Made by a program: the position numbers and the translations under genes
In this document: piece after piece, positions 46,280 to 55,493 of the stretch
How the letters are laid out: the number at the start of each line of letters is the position of its first letter
How positions within the stretch are numbered: position 1 is the first letter of the stretch
Notes under the pieces: generated by a model
What the model was told of the DNA's origin: nothing
Database searches by the model: none
Seen by the model: the letters and a program-made list of their open reading frames with translations, nothing else
DNA from: Actinoplanes subtropicus
GTDB lineage: Bacteria; Actinomycetota; Actinomycetes; Mycobacteriales; Micromonosporaceae
DNA: 64,000 nt
Assembly (NCBI RefSeq): GCF_000721705.1
Contig: NZ_JOJL01000019.1
Location: forward strand, 1-64,000
Direction of reading: 5' to 3'

Positions 46280-49186
46280 GTGGCCATCGCACTCCCGGGT
46301 CGGGATCGGCTTCCCCCGGGGCCGAATCGTGACTTCGTCGAGGCGATGCATCTGCTCTACGACCTTGCCGGGCGGCCCGCCGCCCGCGCGATCAGTCGGG
46401 CGATCTTCAAGCAGTCCATGCTGGAATCGGTCTCGCACGAGACGGTGAGCGCCGTGCTCCGTGGCGACAAGATTCCGACTTGGGGCAAGGTGCAGTCCAT
46501 CGTCACGGTGCTCGCCGTGATGGCGGTCTCCGAGCAGAATCTCGCGACCCTGCTTCGGGACACTCACCGGCTCTGGATCAGGACCAGGCCGGCTCAGCGG
46601 CCCGAACCAGCGGTTCCGGCTCCGGAACCGGCTCCGGAACCGGAGGCCGTGCCGCCGCCTTTGCCGCCCGCTCCCGGGCTCGATGCCGACCGCGTGGCCG
46701 GTCCGGCCGAGCAGCCGATCGTCGGCAGCCTGCCGGAGCGCAACTCGCACTTCACCGGGCGGGAGATCCTGCTGGACACGATGCGCCAGCATCATCAGAA
46801 CCATCCGCACGCGCCGCTGGTGCTCTACGGCCTCGGCGGGGTCGGCAAGACCCAACTGGCCCGGGAGTACGTGCACCGTTTCGCCGATCAGTACTCCGTG
46901 GTGTGGTGGGTGCCCTCCGACCGGCCCGAACAGGCCCGGGCCTCGCTCGTCAGTCTCGCCGAGCGGCTCGGCCTGCCCTTGCGCCACAACTCCGAGCAGA
47001 CGATCGCCGGTGTGCTCGGCCGGCTGGAGTCTCAGCAGGTCAACTATCTGCTCGTCTTCGACGGCGCGGAGGGCGACGACATCCGCGGCTTCCTGCCGTC
47101 CGTCGGTGGCAACGTCATCGTGACCAGCCGCGATCCCGCCTGGTCCCACGGCAGCGGCAACATGGGTCTCGAGGTGCCCGACTTCGATCTGGCCGAAGCC
47201 ATTCAGTTCCTGCGCAAGCGGGACGGCCAGATGACCGGTCACCAGGCGGGCGAGGTGACTCAGCGGCTCGGGCGGCTGCCGCTCGCTCTCGAGGGTTTCG
47301 CCGCGCTGCGGCTGGCCACCGAACAGTCCTGGGACGACCTGCTGGCGGGGCTGGACGATCCGGAGCCGCAACTGCTCTCCAGCGCGGACGCGGAGCCCGC
47401 CCACTACCCGTACACCGTGGCGGCCGCCCTGCAGATCGCCCTGGACCGGTTGGACACCGCGAACCCGGCGGCCGTGCTGGTGTTCGAGCTCTTCGCCTGG
47501 TTCGGGTCCGAGCCGGTGTCGATCCCGCTGCTCCGGCGCGGCGCGGCCGGTGACGTCTCGCCCCGGCTACGACGGACCCTGAGCAATCCGATCGAGCTGC
47601 GGCGGGCCGTGCAGGACATCAACAAGTTCGGCCTGGGCCGGCTGCACACCGAGGACCAGCGGATCGAGGTCCAGCCGCTGATGCGCCTTGCCCTGCGCGA
47701 CGCGCTCTCGGGCGAGGATCAGGAGCGGGCCCGTCAGAACGTGCAGGAGATTCTGACCGCGGCCGACCAGGGCTGGCCGGACGACCTCGGGCTCTGGGAC
47801 ATGCACCGCGCGATGGCGCCGCACGTTCTGCCCGCGGATCTCATCCACGCGCACAAGATGCCGGCCTTGGTCGCGGTCCACCACCAGATCCGGTACCGCT
47901 ACCTGATCGGTGACTACGACGACGCCCGGCGGCTCGGCGAGGCGGCGGTGCAGGCGTGGCGCGGGTCCGACCTGCTCGGCCCCGATCATGGCCTGGTCCT
48001 GCTCGCCACCCGGGAATGGGCGAACGCGTTGCGCGCGCTCGGCCGATACCGTCAAGCCCGGGAGTTGACAGCCGATGCCATGCAGCGGCTCCGGGCCAAT
48101 CCGCAGTACGGCGAGGACCATCCGTACGCCCTGGACATGGCCCGTAGCCACGCGGCCGACCTGCGGATCGCCGGTGAGTACCAGCAGGCGCTCGCGGTCG
48201 ACCAGGCGAGCTGGCAGCGGCACGTGCTCCGATACGGAGCGGAACACGACCGGACGATCGCGAGCCGGCACAACCTCGCCGTCTCCCTCCGGCTGCTCGG
48301 CGACTTCGCCGCGGCGGAGGAGGTGGACCGGCAGGAGGTGAATCATCACCGGCGTTTCCGGGGCGAGGGCGACCGCCTCACCCTGCTGTCGGTCAACGCC
48401 CTGGCTGAGGATCTCTACGGTCTCGGCCGGTACCGGGACGTCATCGAGGTGCAGACACGCTCGCTGGAGATCGGGCAGCGCCTGTTGCGGCCCGGCGACC
48501 ACGGGATCCTGCACGCCCGCCGCACCATTGCGCTGGCCCGGCGCAGGATGGGCGCGGTCGACGTCGCGGCCGAGCTCCTGCGCGAGACGTACGACGAGTT
48601 GGTCGCCTCGTTCGGCGCCGATCACGAATACACCCTCGCGACCGTCATGAGCTATGCGAACGCGTTGCGGGACCGGCGGCGGCCCGGCGAGGCCTACGCG
48701 TACGCGGTCGACGCGGTCACCGCGTACGAGCATGCCTTCGGTTCGTCGAATCCGCTGACCCTGGCCGCTCAGGTCAACCTGGCCGTCGTCCTGCGGGCGC
48801 GCGGCGAGCGATACCAGGCCCGGCGGGCCGACGAGGCGGCCTACCGGGGTCTTTCGGCCGGGGTGGGTGAGCGTCACCCGTTCACGATCGTCGCCATGAT
48901 CAACTTAGCGACCGACATGGCCCTCGCCGACGAGCGGGACGCCGCGCTCACGCTTTCCGAGCGAGCCTGGTCGATCGCGAAGGAGGTGCGCGGAATTTAT
49001 CACTCGGACACGCTGGCGGCGGCGGCCAACTTGACGATCGATCGCCGCAGCCCGGGTGCCTCGGCGCCCACGCTCGACGAGGTCCTGGCGGATCTCCGTC
49101 GTACGCTGGGGCGCGACCATTCCATGGTGGCCGATGTGGCCGCCGGGATTCGGATCGAATGCGATATCGAGCCGCCGTCCACCTGA
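46280..49186 (+). CDS. fxsT: FxsT-type NB-ARC/TPR protein with N-terminal HTH
   Basis: A 968-residue STAND protein. Residues about 15-80 form an XRE-like HTH (ARAISRAIFKQSMLESVSHE, TVSAVLRGDKIPTWGKVQSI). A Pro-rich linker (about 105-135) precedes NB-ARC with P-loop GLGGVGKT (184-191), Walker B LLVFDGAEG and GLPL-like RLPLALEGFA. About ten TPR units fill 510-930 (GRYRQARELTADAMQRLR is typical). It ends DIEPPST, like the second copy. FxsT proteins accompany FxSxx peptide loci; the HTH suggests it may also regulate the promoter. GTG start with GGAG 9 bases before. Confidence 0.85.
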   Translation: MAIALPGRDRLPPGPNRDFVEAMHLLYDLAGRPAARAISRAIFKQSMLESVSHETVSAVLRGDKIPTWGKVQSIVTVLAVMAVSEQNLATLLRDTHRLWIRTRPAQRPEPAVPAPEPAPEPEAVPPPLPPAPGLDADRVAGPAEQPIVGSLPERNSHFTGREILLDTMRQHHQNHPHAPLVLYGLGGVGKTQLAREYVHRFADQYSVVWWVPSDRPEQARASLVSLAERLGLPLRHNSEQTIAGVLGRLESQQVNYLLVFDGAEGDDIRGFLPSVGGNVIVTSRDPAWSHGSGNMGLEVPDFDLAEAIQFLRKRDGQMTGHQAGEVTQRLGRLPLALEGFAALRLATEQSWDDLLAGLDDPEPQLLSSADAEPAHYPYTVAAALQIALDRLDTANPAAVLVFELFAWFGSEPVSIPLLRRGAAGDVSPRLRRTLSNPIELRRAVQDINKFGLGRLHTEDQRIEVQPLMRLALRDALSGEDQERARQNVQEILTAADQGWPDDLGLWDMHRAMAPHVLPADLIHAHKMPALVAVHHQIRYRYLIGDYDDARRLGEAAVQAWRGSDLLGPDHGLVLLATREWANALRALGRYRQARELTADAMQRLRANPQYGEDHPYALDMARSHAADLRIAGEYQQALAVDQASWQRHVLRYGAEHDRTIASRHNLAVSLRLLGDFAAAEEVDRQEVNHHRRFRGEGDRLTLLSVNALAEDLYGLGRYRDVIEVQTRSLEIGQRLLRPGDHGILHARRTIALARRRMGAVDVAAELLRETYDELVASFGADHEYTLATVMSYANALRDRRRPGEAYAYAVDAVTAYEHAFGSSNPLTLAAQVNLAVVLRARGERYQARRADEAAYRGLSAGVGERHPFTIVAMINLATDMALADERDAALTLSERAWSIAKEVRGIYHSDTLAAAANLTIDRRSPGASAPTLDEVLADLRRTLGRDHSMVADVAAGIRIECDIEPPST

Positions 49187-49193
49187 CGCGGTG

Positions 49194-49234
49194 CTGACAA
49201 GAATTGACAAACCTGATCTGACAACTCTTGACAA
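49194..49234 (+). promoter_or_regulatory. TGACAA direct repeats upstream of fxsA
   Basis: Four TGACAA at 49195, 49205, 49219 and 49229: two pairs with a 10-base internal step and 24 bases between pairs. Direct repeats with one-turn spacing suggest cooperative binding by a single protein. It starts 8 bases after the fxsT1 stop and lies 150-190 bases before the fxsA GTG. TAAAAT at 49308 is a possible -10. Confidence 0.6.
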
Positions 49235-49382
49235 CGGCGATCGGCGGCAGGTCGCTAAATTTCCCACGGGAGGTCTACCATGTGCAATGGACATTCTGCG
49301 CATTTGGTAAAATTCGGACAGTAAAACGCCGCGTGTACGCTGCCGTTCCGCGGTGCGGAAAGCGTGGCGGGAAGGATATTCC

Positions 49383-49577
49383 GTGAACGCCGTTTCCGTG
49401 CCCGATGAGGCCGCCGAGCCACAACCGATCCCGCTGATCGACGTCTCGAACATCCCTCTCGACCTGATAAATGCGGCCTCCGGCGTCCTGGCCCGGTCAC
49501 TCCGTCAAGTCATCGCCAGCATCGACGATCCGCACGGTGTGATCTCGGCGTTCCAGTCCGTCACCCCAGACGTATGA
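49383..49577 (+). CDS. fxsA: FxSxx-type RiPP precursor peptide
   Basis: A 64-residue precursor: leader PIPLIDVSNIPLDLINAASG (the conserved LxDVSxIPLD block), then LARSLRQVIASIDDPHGVISAF and the end FQSVTPDV. The F57-x-S59 core is the site at which FxsB-type radical SAM enzymes crosslink Phe to Ser. In the typical family the peptide ends FxSxx; here three further residues (PDV) follow. GTG start with GGAAGG 7 bases upstream. The TGA overlaps the ATG of fxsB (ATGA). Confidence 0.8.
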   Translation: MNAVSVPDEAAEPQPIPLIDVSNIPLDLINAASGVLARSLRQVIASIDDPHGVISAFQSVTPDV

Positions 49578-50818
49578 CCGTTGACCCGGTGCGTACCGCC
49601 CAGCGTGCGGCCGCGCCTTGGCCGTACGTCACGCTGGACGTCGCCGCCCTCCGCGCGAGCGGGTGGCGGCCCACCCCCCTGCGAGAGGTGGTCCTGAAGG
49701 TTCACCAACGCTGCAATCTCGCCTGCGACTACTGCTATGTGTACGAGCTGGCCGACCAGAGTTGGCGAGGGCGACCGGCCGCCATGTCGGCGGAGACATG
49801 GCGAGCGGCTCTCGACCGGCTTGCCGACCACGTCCGTGTACATGATCTGCGGAGCGTCCGGGTGGTTCTGCACGGCGGCGAACCTCTGCTGTACGGCCGC
49901 GGCCGGCTGGCGGAACTGGCGACCGCCGTGCGTGCGTCGCTACCGGGGACCTGCAAGGTCGAAATGGGCATGCAGACCAACGGCGTACGGCTCGACCCGG
50001 CGATGATCGAGCTGCTCCGCCGGCACGATATCCGGGTCGGCGTGAGCCTGGACGGCGTCGAGGCCGACCACGACCGGCATCGGCGTACGCGCAACGGGCG
50101 AGGCAGCTTCGCGGCCGTCGCCGCGGCTCTGGAGCTCCTGCGTCGGCCGGAGAACCGGCCGGTCTTCGGCGGCATTCTCTGCACCGTCGCCCCGGACACC
50201 GATCCGGTCGCCGGCTACGAGCAACTTCTCAAGTTCGAGCCGCCGGCCATCGATTTCCTCCTGCCGCACGCGAATTGGGACGAGCCACCCGGCCGGCCGG
50301 GCGCCGGCGAGACGCCGTACGCCGACTGGCTCATCGCGATCTTCGACCACTGGTACACCGCCGGTCCCGAACCGCCGGTGCGGATCCGGCTGTTCGAGGA
50401 CATCATGCGGCTCGTGTTCGGCGGCGACAGCGGAAGCGAACAGGTGGGCCTCAGCCCGTCCGGGGTGGTCGTGGTCGAGTCGGATGGCGCGTTCGAACAG
50501 GTCGACGCACTCAAGTCGGCGTACGAGGGCGCCTGCGCCACCGGCCTGGACGTGCGGCACGACGACCTCGACGCGGTGCTGGCCGACCCGGGAATGATCG
50601 CCCGGCAGATCGGGCTGCGCGCGCTCTCTCCGGACTGTTTGGACTGTCCGCTGCATCGCGTGTGCGGGGGCGGCCACTACGCCCATCGGTACCGCCGGGG
50701 CGAAGGCTTCCGCAACCCGTCCGTCTACTGTGCCGACCTCGCCAAGCTCATCAACCACGTGTACGGCCGCCTAGCTGACGACGTCCGGCAGCTGGTGTCC
50801 TCCTCGGGAGCGCCATGA
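49574..50818 (+). CDS. fxsB: FxsB family radical SAM/SPASM maturase
   Basis: A 414-residue radical SAM enzyme. The cluster motif CxxxCxxC is C47, C51, C54 in RCNLACDYCYVYE. The SPASM-like C-terminus has CLDCPLHRVCGGGHYAHRY and YCADLAKL, for auxiliary clusters. The family forms a carbon-carbon crosslink (cyclophane) between a Phe ring and a nearby Ser side chain of the precursor. Translational overlaps on both sides (4 bases with fxsA and 4 with the HExxH gene) show one operon. Confidence 0.9.
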   Translation: MTVDPVRTAQRAAAPWPYVTLDVAALRASGWRPTPLREVVLKVHQRCNLACDYCYVYELADQSWRGRPAAMSAETWRAALDRLADHVRVHDLRSVRVVLHGGEPLLYGRGRLAELATAVRASLPGTCKVEMGMQTNGVRLDPAMIELLRRHDIRVGVSLDGVEADHDRHRRTRNGRGSFAAVAAALELLRRPENRPVFGGILCTVAPDTDPVAGYEQLLKFEPPAIDFLLPHANWDEPPGRPGAGETPYADWLIAIFDHWYTAGPEPPVRIRLFEDIMRLVFGGDSGSEQVGLSPSGVVVVESDGAFEQVDALKSAYEGACATGLDVRHDDLDAVLADPGMIARQIGLRALSPDCLDCPLHRVCGGGHYAHRYRRGEGFRNPSVYCADLAKLINHVYGRLADDVRQLVSSSGAP

Positions 50819-52113
50819 CCAGGTATCACAGCCTTTCACCGGAGACCTTCACCGCGCTGGCCTCGGGCGCCGGCGGCCCGGAGGCCATCGATCGGCTCAC
50901 GGAGGCCCAGGTCAGTAAGCATCTCCTGCTGATCGGCCATCTGCTCGACAACTGGCCGGACGACCTGCCCGGGCGCGCGGAGGTCACCGCGACCCTGGAA
51001 CGGGTGCGGTGGGCCGCGCCGGATCGATTCCGCGAGGTCATCGGCGCGCCGCTGGTCGGATCCTGGACCGGCATCGCGACCCGGGCGATCGAGCACGGCA
51101 GCGCCGCGCCGGTCGACTTCCAGCATCTCGGCGCGCTCGCGGTGACGGCCTGCGCATCGGCGGGCATCGACGGGTCGGCCGACGCGCCGGTGTACCACGG
51201 CGCGATCGTCCTTCCCGGCCGGGGAGCCCTGGAGGTGCCGGAAGCCGCCCGGGCGGAGGCGTTCGTCGAGGGCGGACACCTTCGCGTACGGGTGTGGACG
51301 CCGGACGGCGAGGAAACCCTCGATCTGGCCGGCGAAGGCTGGCATCCGGTGCGGGCGCTGCGAGCCGAAGCGGGCGGGCTGGCGATCACCCTGGGGCTGG
51401 ACGACGTGCACCCGTACCGGCACGGGCATCATGCGCCCCCGGCGAACCGGCTGCCCGACGCGGAGGTGGCGCTCTGGCAGGAGGCGTTCGCCCGCGCCTG
51501 GAGCCTGCTCGCCGAGCTGGTGCCGGCCCGGGCCGGGGAACTCGCGGCCGGCTTGCGCACCCTGGTCCCGCTCGTGCAGGAGGATGCGCGCACCGCCCGG
51601 AGCGCGACGATCAGGCACGCCTTCGGCGTCTTCGGCCTCACGCTCCCGCCGTCGCCCGAGGAGTTCGCGGTAACGATGGTGCACGAGTTCCAGCACTCCA
51701 AGCTGAGTGCGTTGCTGGACCTCATCCCGCTGACCGACCCGCGCCACGAGCGCCGGTATTTCGCGCCGTGGCGCCTCGACCCGCGCCCGCTCCCCGGCCT
51801 GTTGCAGGGTGTCTACGCCTTCGTGGGCGTGGCGGACACGTGGCGGGCCCTCCGCCGCGCGCCGGGGATGGCGGAGCTCGCCGAGCGTCGCTTCGTGGAA
51901 TCACGGCTTCAGGTGGACCGCGGCCTCCGCTCGATCGAGGAGTCGGGTGCGGTGACGCCCGCCGGAGCCCGGCTGATCGCCGAGTTGCGCAAGACCACCG
52001 ACGAGATGCTCGCCGAAGTGGCTCCCGCGGACCTGGTGCGTACGGCCGAGGACGACCTGCACCGCGTCCACGAAGCCTGGCGGGAGCGCAATCGGGCGAC
52101 GGCGTCCGCCTGA
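50815..52113 (+). CDS. HExxH motif peptide-modification enzyme of the FxsA locus
   Basis: A 432-residue protein with HEFQHSK at 290-296, the HExxH signature of the peptide-modification family that accompanies FxsB. Later work describes members as iron/2-oxoglutarate-dependent peptide beta-hydroxylases. The N-terminal 280 residues form an all-helical and beta region without other known motifs. The ATG overlaps the fxsB stop. It probably hydroxylates the crosslinked FxsA product, but a protease function cannot be excluded from sequence. The stop lies 11 bases from the stop of the convergent fxsT2. Confidence 0.8.
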   Translation: MTRYHSLSPETFTALASGAGGPEAIDRLTEAQVSKHLLLIGHLLDNWPDDLPGRAEVTATLERVRWAAPDRFREVIGAPLVGSWTGIATRAIEHGSAAPVDFQHLGALAVTACASAGIDGSADAPVYHGAIVLPGRGALEVPEAARAEAFVEGGHLRVRVWTPDGEETLDLAGEGWHPVRALRAEAGGLAITLGLDDVHPYRHGHHAPPANRLPDAEVALWQEAFARAWSLLAELVPARAGELAAGLRTLVPLVQEDARTARSATIRHAFGVFGLTLPPSPEEFAVTMVHEFQHSKLSALLDLIPLTDPRHERRYFAPWRLDPRPLPGLLQGVYAFVGVADTWRALRRAPGMAELAERRFVESRLQVDRGLRSIEESGAVTPAGARLIAELRKTTDEMLAEVAPADLVRTAEDDLHRVHEAWRERNRATASA

Positions 52114-52124
52114 CCCGGCCGTTC

Positions 52125-55100
52125 TTACGTCGGGGGCGGCTCGATGTCGCCCTCCAGCCGGTAGCCCTGCTCGGCCAGCACGACCTCGGGGTGACCGCTG
52201 CCGAGCGCGCGGCGCAGGCTGGCCAGTGACTCCTGGAAGAGCGCCTCGGCGGCCTCGGCCGAGCCCGTCGCTCGCAGGTCGTGGGAGAGGTTGATGGCCC
52301 GCATGACCACGTACGGGTGCTCGGCGCCGTCCCGTGCGTCGGCCGCGCCGCGGTCCGCTTCCCGGCTCAGATCGAGCATCGCCTGGGACAGTTGCAGCGC
52401 CTCCTGGTGCCGACCCGCCCGGGCGTGATCGGTGGCGAGCGAGACTCCGGCGCAGATCGTGTAGGGGTGGTCCGGGGCGAGCACCCGGCCCAGCTGATCG
52501 AAGCAGTCGGCGTCGAGAGTCTGCGCCACCTCGACATCGCCGACGGAACGCCGGGCGATGGCCTCGTTGACCTGCGCGACGAGGCTCAGCGGGTGGGTCG
52601 GGCCGAAGTTCGCGCGGTAGCGGCGCAGCGCGTCGGCGATGTGCCGGAGCGCCTCCTCCACCTCGCCGACCTCGCGCAGCACGTTCGCGTAGCTCATCGT
52701 CGCCGCCACCGCGAACTCGTGGTCGGGGGTGAACCGCTTCTCCGTACGGTCGCGGATCTCCCGCATGACCTCGGCCGCCTCGGCCAGCCGACCGACCTTG
52801 CGCAGGATGATGGCGTACGTCCGGCCGGCGAGCAGGACCTGGCTGTGCCCGGGCCCGGAGCGGTCCTGAAGCACACCCCGCCACGCCTCCAGCCGTTCCA
52901 GCCCGGCGCCGTACGCACCCAGCCCGTACTCGCTGCGGGCCAGATTCATGTAGGCGTACAGGGCCCGCGGGTCGGAGGCGTCGACATCCGCCCAGTGCGC
53001 GGCGATCTGCCGGTCCAGGGCCTGGGCCTCGAGGAACCGGCCGAGCATCCGGTAGTCGACGGCGAGGTTGGCCTCGGCGCGCAGCGTGTACGTCTCGCCC
53101 GGCCCGAAGACCTCCCGATGCAGCTCGACGTTCTCCCGGTCGAACTCGAACGCCTCCTGATAGCGGCCCGCGATCCGCAGGTCCAGGCCGACCTGGTTGC
53201 CGGTGATCAGCGTGAATTCGTGCCGTGGGCCGAGCAGCGGATTGGCCGGGAAGCGGCGGTACGTGTCGGCCATGACGGCGGCGGCCGTCTGGCTGTCGCC
53301 CAGGGTACGCGTGGCGTTGGCGAGCTGGGCCTTGGCCATCAACGTCTGCTCGCCGTCCGGGCCGAGCTGGGGGTCGCCCGGCACGTCGGCCCACGCCTTG
53401 GCCGCCTGATCGGCGAGATAGCGGCTGTTCTCGTAGTCACCGCTGAGGTAGAGGTAGCGGGAGTGGTCCAGAACCGCCTGCCGCGACGCGTACGTCTGCG
53501 AGTGAATCATGTCGGCCGGCTCGATGTGCGGGCCCATGTCGCGTTGTCGTTCCCACTCGCCGTGCTCGTCCGGGTCGCCGGGGTTGGCGGCGGCGAGGAG
53601 GTTCTGCACGTTGCGGAGAGTCTCCTCGCGCTGCTCGGGGCTGAGCGTGTCCCGCAGGACGCGCTGCACCAGGCGGTGCACCTGGATGCGCTGCAACGGG
53701 TCGACCTTGGCGAGGCCGTACCGGCTCAGATCGCGGACGGTACGGTTCATCGGGATCGACGCGCCGAGGATGGTACGCAGCGGCTCGGTGACCGCGGCCT
53801 TGCTGCCGTGCCGCAGCAGCGAGAGCGGGATCGGCTCACCGCCGAGATAGGCGAACAGCGCGAACAACTGCGCCGTCGCCTCGGCCGCGTCCCGCAACTT
53901 TTCCACCGCCAGGCCGACGAACGCGGCGACGGTCAGCGGGTAGTTGGCCGGTTTGCCCTCGTCGAGCAGTTCCTTGGTGTGGCTGTCGAGCAGATCGATG
54001 TACTCCCGGACCGGCATGGCCGTGGCGAGATACCAGGCGACCGCTTGTTCCAGCGCGAGGGGGAGATCGCCGAGCCGCTCGGCCAGCTCGTCCGCCTCCA
54101 GCGCGGAGATGCGCGGATTGCCATGCACGTCCCGGCTGCGGTTGGCGAGCAGCTCGATGCTCTCCTCGCGCTTGAAGACGTCGACCTCGATGGCGACGCC
54201 GACCTTGCTCCACTCCTGGATGCGGGTGGTCACGATGACGTGGCCACCGGTGGAGGGCACCAGTTGCTGCAGGCTCGACGGATCGTCGGCGTTGTCGTAG
54301 ACGAGCAGCCAGGCGAGATCGCTCCCGGCCAGGGCGTCGAGCACGGCCCGGGCGGTTTCCTGCCGGTCCTCCGCGGAGGGCAGGCCCAGCCGGTCGGCGA
54401 GTTGAGCGAGGGAGTTGAGCACGGTGGCCGTCTGCTCCGCCGGGATCCACCAGACCAGGTCGTACTGGTCGAGGTGGCGATAGACGAACTCGATGACCAG
54501 CTGGGTCTTGCCGACACCGCCGAGGCCCTGCAGGGTCTGCGGCAGCACGGACGTCGTGGAACTGGTCCGCAGCGCCTCCGCCAGGCGGTCGAGCAGGGCC
54601 ACGCGACCGGTGAAGTTGCGGTTGCGGATCGGCACGCCGCTCCAGATCAGGCCCGGCTCGTCGGCTCGTCGCCCGCGCGTGCGGGTGTCGCCGCTCAGGA
54701 CCGGCCCCGGCCGCTGGGACGGCCGGGTGCTCTCGGCCGTGATGCCACTGGCGACGATGGCGAGCCACTCCCGCAGATCGGCCTCCACCGGGCCGGTCTC
54801 GATGTCGGCCAGACGATCCACAAAGGCCAGCAGCGGCGGAACGCCCGACTCGGACAGGGGTAGCCGCTCCATGACGCGGATGGCCGCCGGTATGTCGCGC
54901 CAGATCTGCAGCGTGCGCAGCTCCGGAACGTCGCCGATGACGGTGACCGCGTCGGCGATGTCCACGATCGAGATCTGGGTCAGGCTGTCCCGCAGCCGAT
55001 CGCGGTCGGGCTGGGCCAGCAGGAACGGGCCGACGACATCGTTGGCCAGCTCCATGAAGCGGGACGAGGCCTCACCCGGGTGGTGCTGGTGCACTATCCG

Positions 55101-55325
55101 GGCCAGGGTGCGCAGGCCGCCCGAGACGGCCACCGCGGCGGCGACGGTGGTGGACAGGTCGTCCTGCACGGCGTCGTGTCGCGGTGGATCGAAGGGGCGC
55201 TTCAGCGCGCTGCGCAGTTCCTGCACCCGGGCGTCCCGTGCGGCGCGGTCGGCCAAGCCGGGGACCTGGAGCAGAGAATCGATCAAACCGTCGAGTTGGC
55301 TTTGGCTAAAACGCGCTTCTGACAC
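52125..55325 (-). CDS. fxsT: Second FxsT-type NB-ARC/TPR protein, with N-terminal effector-associated domain
   Basis: A 1066-residue STAND protein. The first 90 residues (QLDGLIDSLLQVPGLADRAA, RTLARIVHQHHPGEASSRF) resemble an effector-associated domain (EAD2-like) that mediates homotypic pairing with effectors. NB-ARC has P-loop GLGGVGKT (267-274), Walker B LLVYDNADD and DLPLALEQAVAW. TPRs run from about 610 to 1050. It ends DIEPPPT. Unlike copy 1 it has no HTH. GTG start with GGAG 7 bases upstream (longer open frame upstream rejected). It is convergent with the HExxH gene, so the cluster is bracketed by two STAND proteins. Confidence 0.85.
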   Translation of the reverse strand: MSEARFSQSQLDGLIDSLLQVPGLADRAARDARVQELRSALKRPFDPPRHDAVQDDLSTTVAAAVAVSGGLRTLARIVHQHHPGEASSRFMELANDVVGPFLLAQPDRDRLRDSLTQISIVDIADAVTVIGDVPELRTLQIWRDIPAAIRVMERLPLSESGVPPLLAFVDRLADIETGPVEADLREWLAIVASGITAESTRPSQRPGPVLSGDTRTRGRRADEPGLIWSGVPIRNRNFTGRVALLDRLAEALRTSSTTSVLPQTLQGLGGVGKTQLVIEFVYRHLDQYDLVWWIPAEQTATVLNSLAQLADRLGLPSAEDRQETARAVLDALAGSDLAWLLVYDNADDPSSLQQLVPSTGGHVIVTTRIQEWSKVGVAIEVDVFKREESIELLANRSRDVHGNPRISALEADELAERLGDLPLALEQAVAWYLATAMPVREYIDLLDSHTKELLDEGKPANYPLTVAAFVGLAVEKLRDAAEATAQLFALFAYLGGEPIPLSLLRHGSKAAVTEPLRTILGASIPMNRTVRDLSRYGLAKVDPLQRIQVHRLVQRVLRDTLSPEQREETLRNVQNLLAAANPGDPDEHGEWERQRDMGPHIEPADMIHSQTYASRQAVLDHSRYLYLSGDYENSRYLADQAAKAWADVPGDPQLGPDGEQTLMAKAQLANATRTLGDSQTAAAVMADTYRRFPANPLLGPRHEFTLITGNQVGLDLRIAGRYQEAFEFDRENVELHREVFGPGETYTLRAEANLAVDYRMLGRFLEAQALDRQIAAHWADVDASDPRALYAYMNLARSEYGLGAYGAGLERLEAWRGVLQDRSGPGHSQVLLAGRTYAIILRKVGRLAEAAEVMREIRDRTEKRFTPDHEFAVAATMSYANVLREVGEVEEALRHIADALRRYRANFGPTHPLSLVAQVNEAIARRSVGDVEVAQTLDADCFDQLGRVLAPDHPYTICAGVSLATDHARAGRHQEALQLSQAMLDLSREADRGAADARDGAEHPYVVMRAINLSHDLRATGSAEAAEALFQESLASLRRALGSGHPEVVLAEQGYRLEGDIEPPPT

Positions 55326-55493
55326 GGGTATCCACTCCGACGCGCCGCAGATCCTCGGAAGGAAAGGATATCCAAGTACGGTACGGCGTGGAATCGCCGG
55401 AATCACTGAATGGTGCGCGGCGCGCCGTCGCACGCGAATTGGTGCGACGCGAATATCGATCTCCCGGGGTCGTTGCGGCACCGTGCCTCGGAA

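Noticed and set aside
49187..49382. TGACAA repeats as a plain -35 element only
   Set aside because: TTGACA elements here have no -10 at 16-18 bases, and four copies with a regular 10/24-base step fit a protein site better.
55326..55481. Longer start of fxsT2 at 55481
   Set aside because: The extra residues are Arg-rich and unlike the family, while GTG at 55325 has GGAG at 7 bases and gives the effector-associated domain start.
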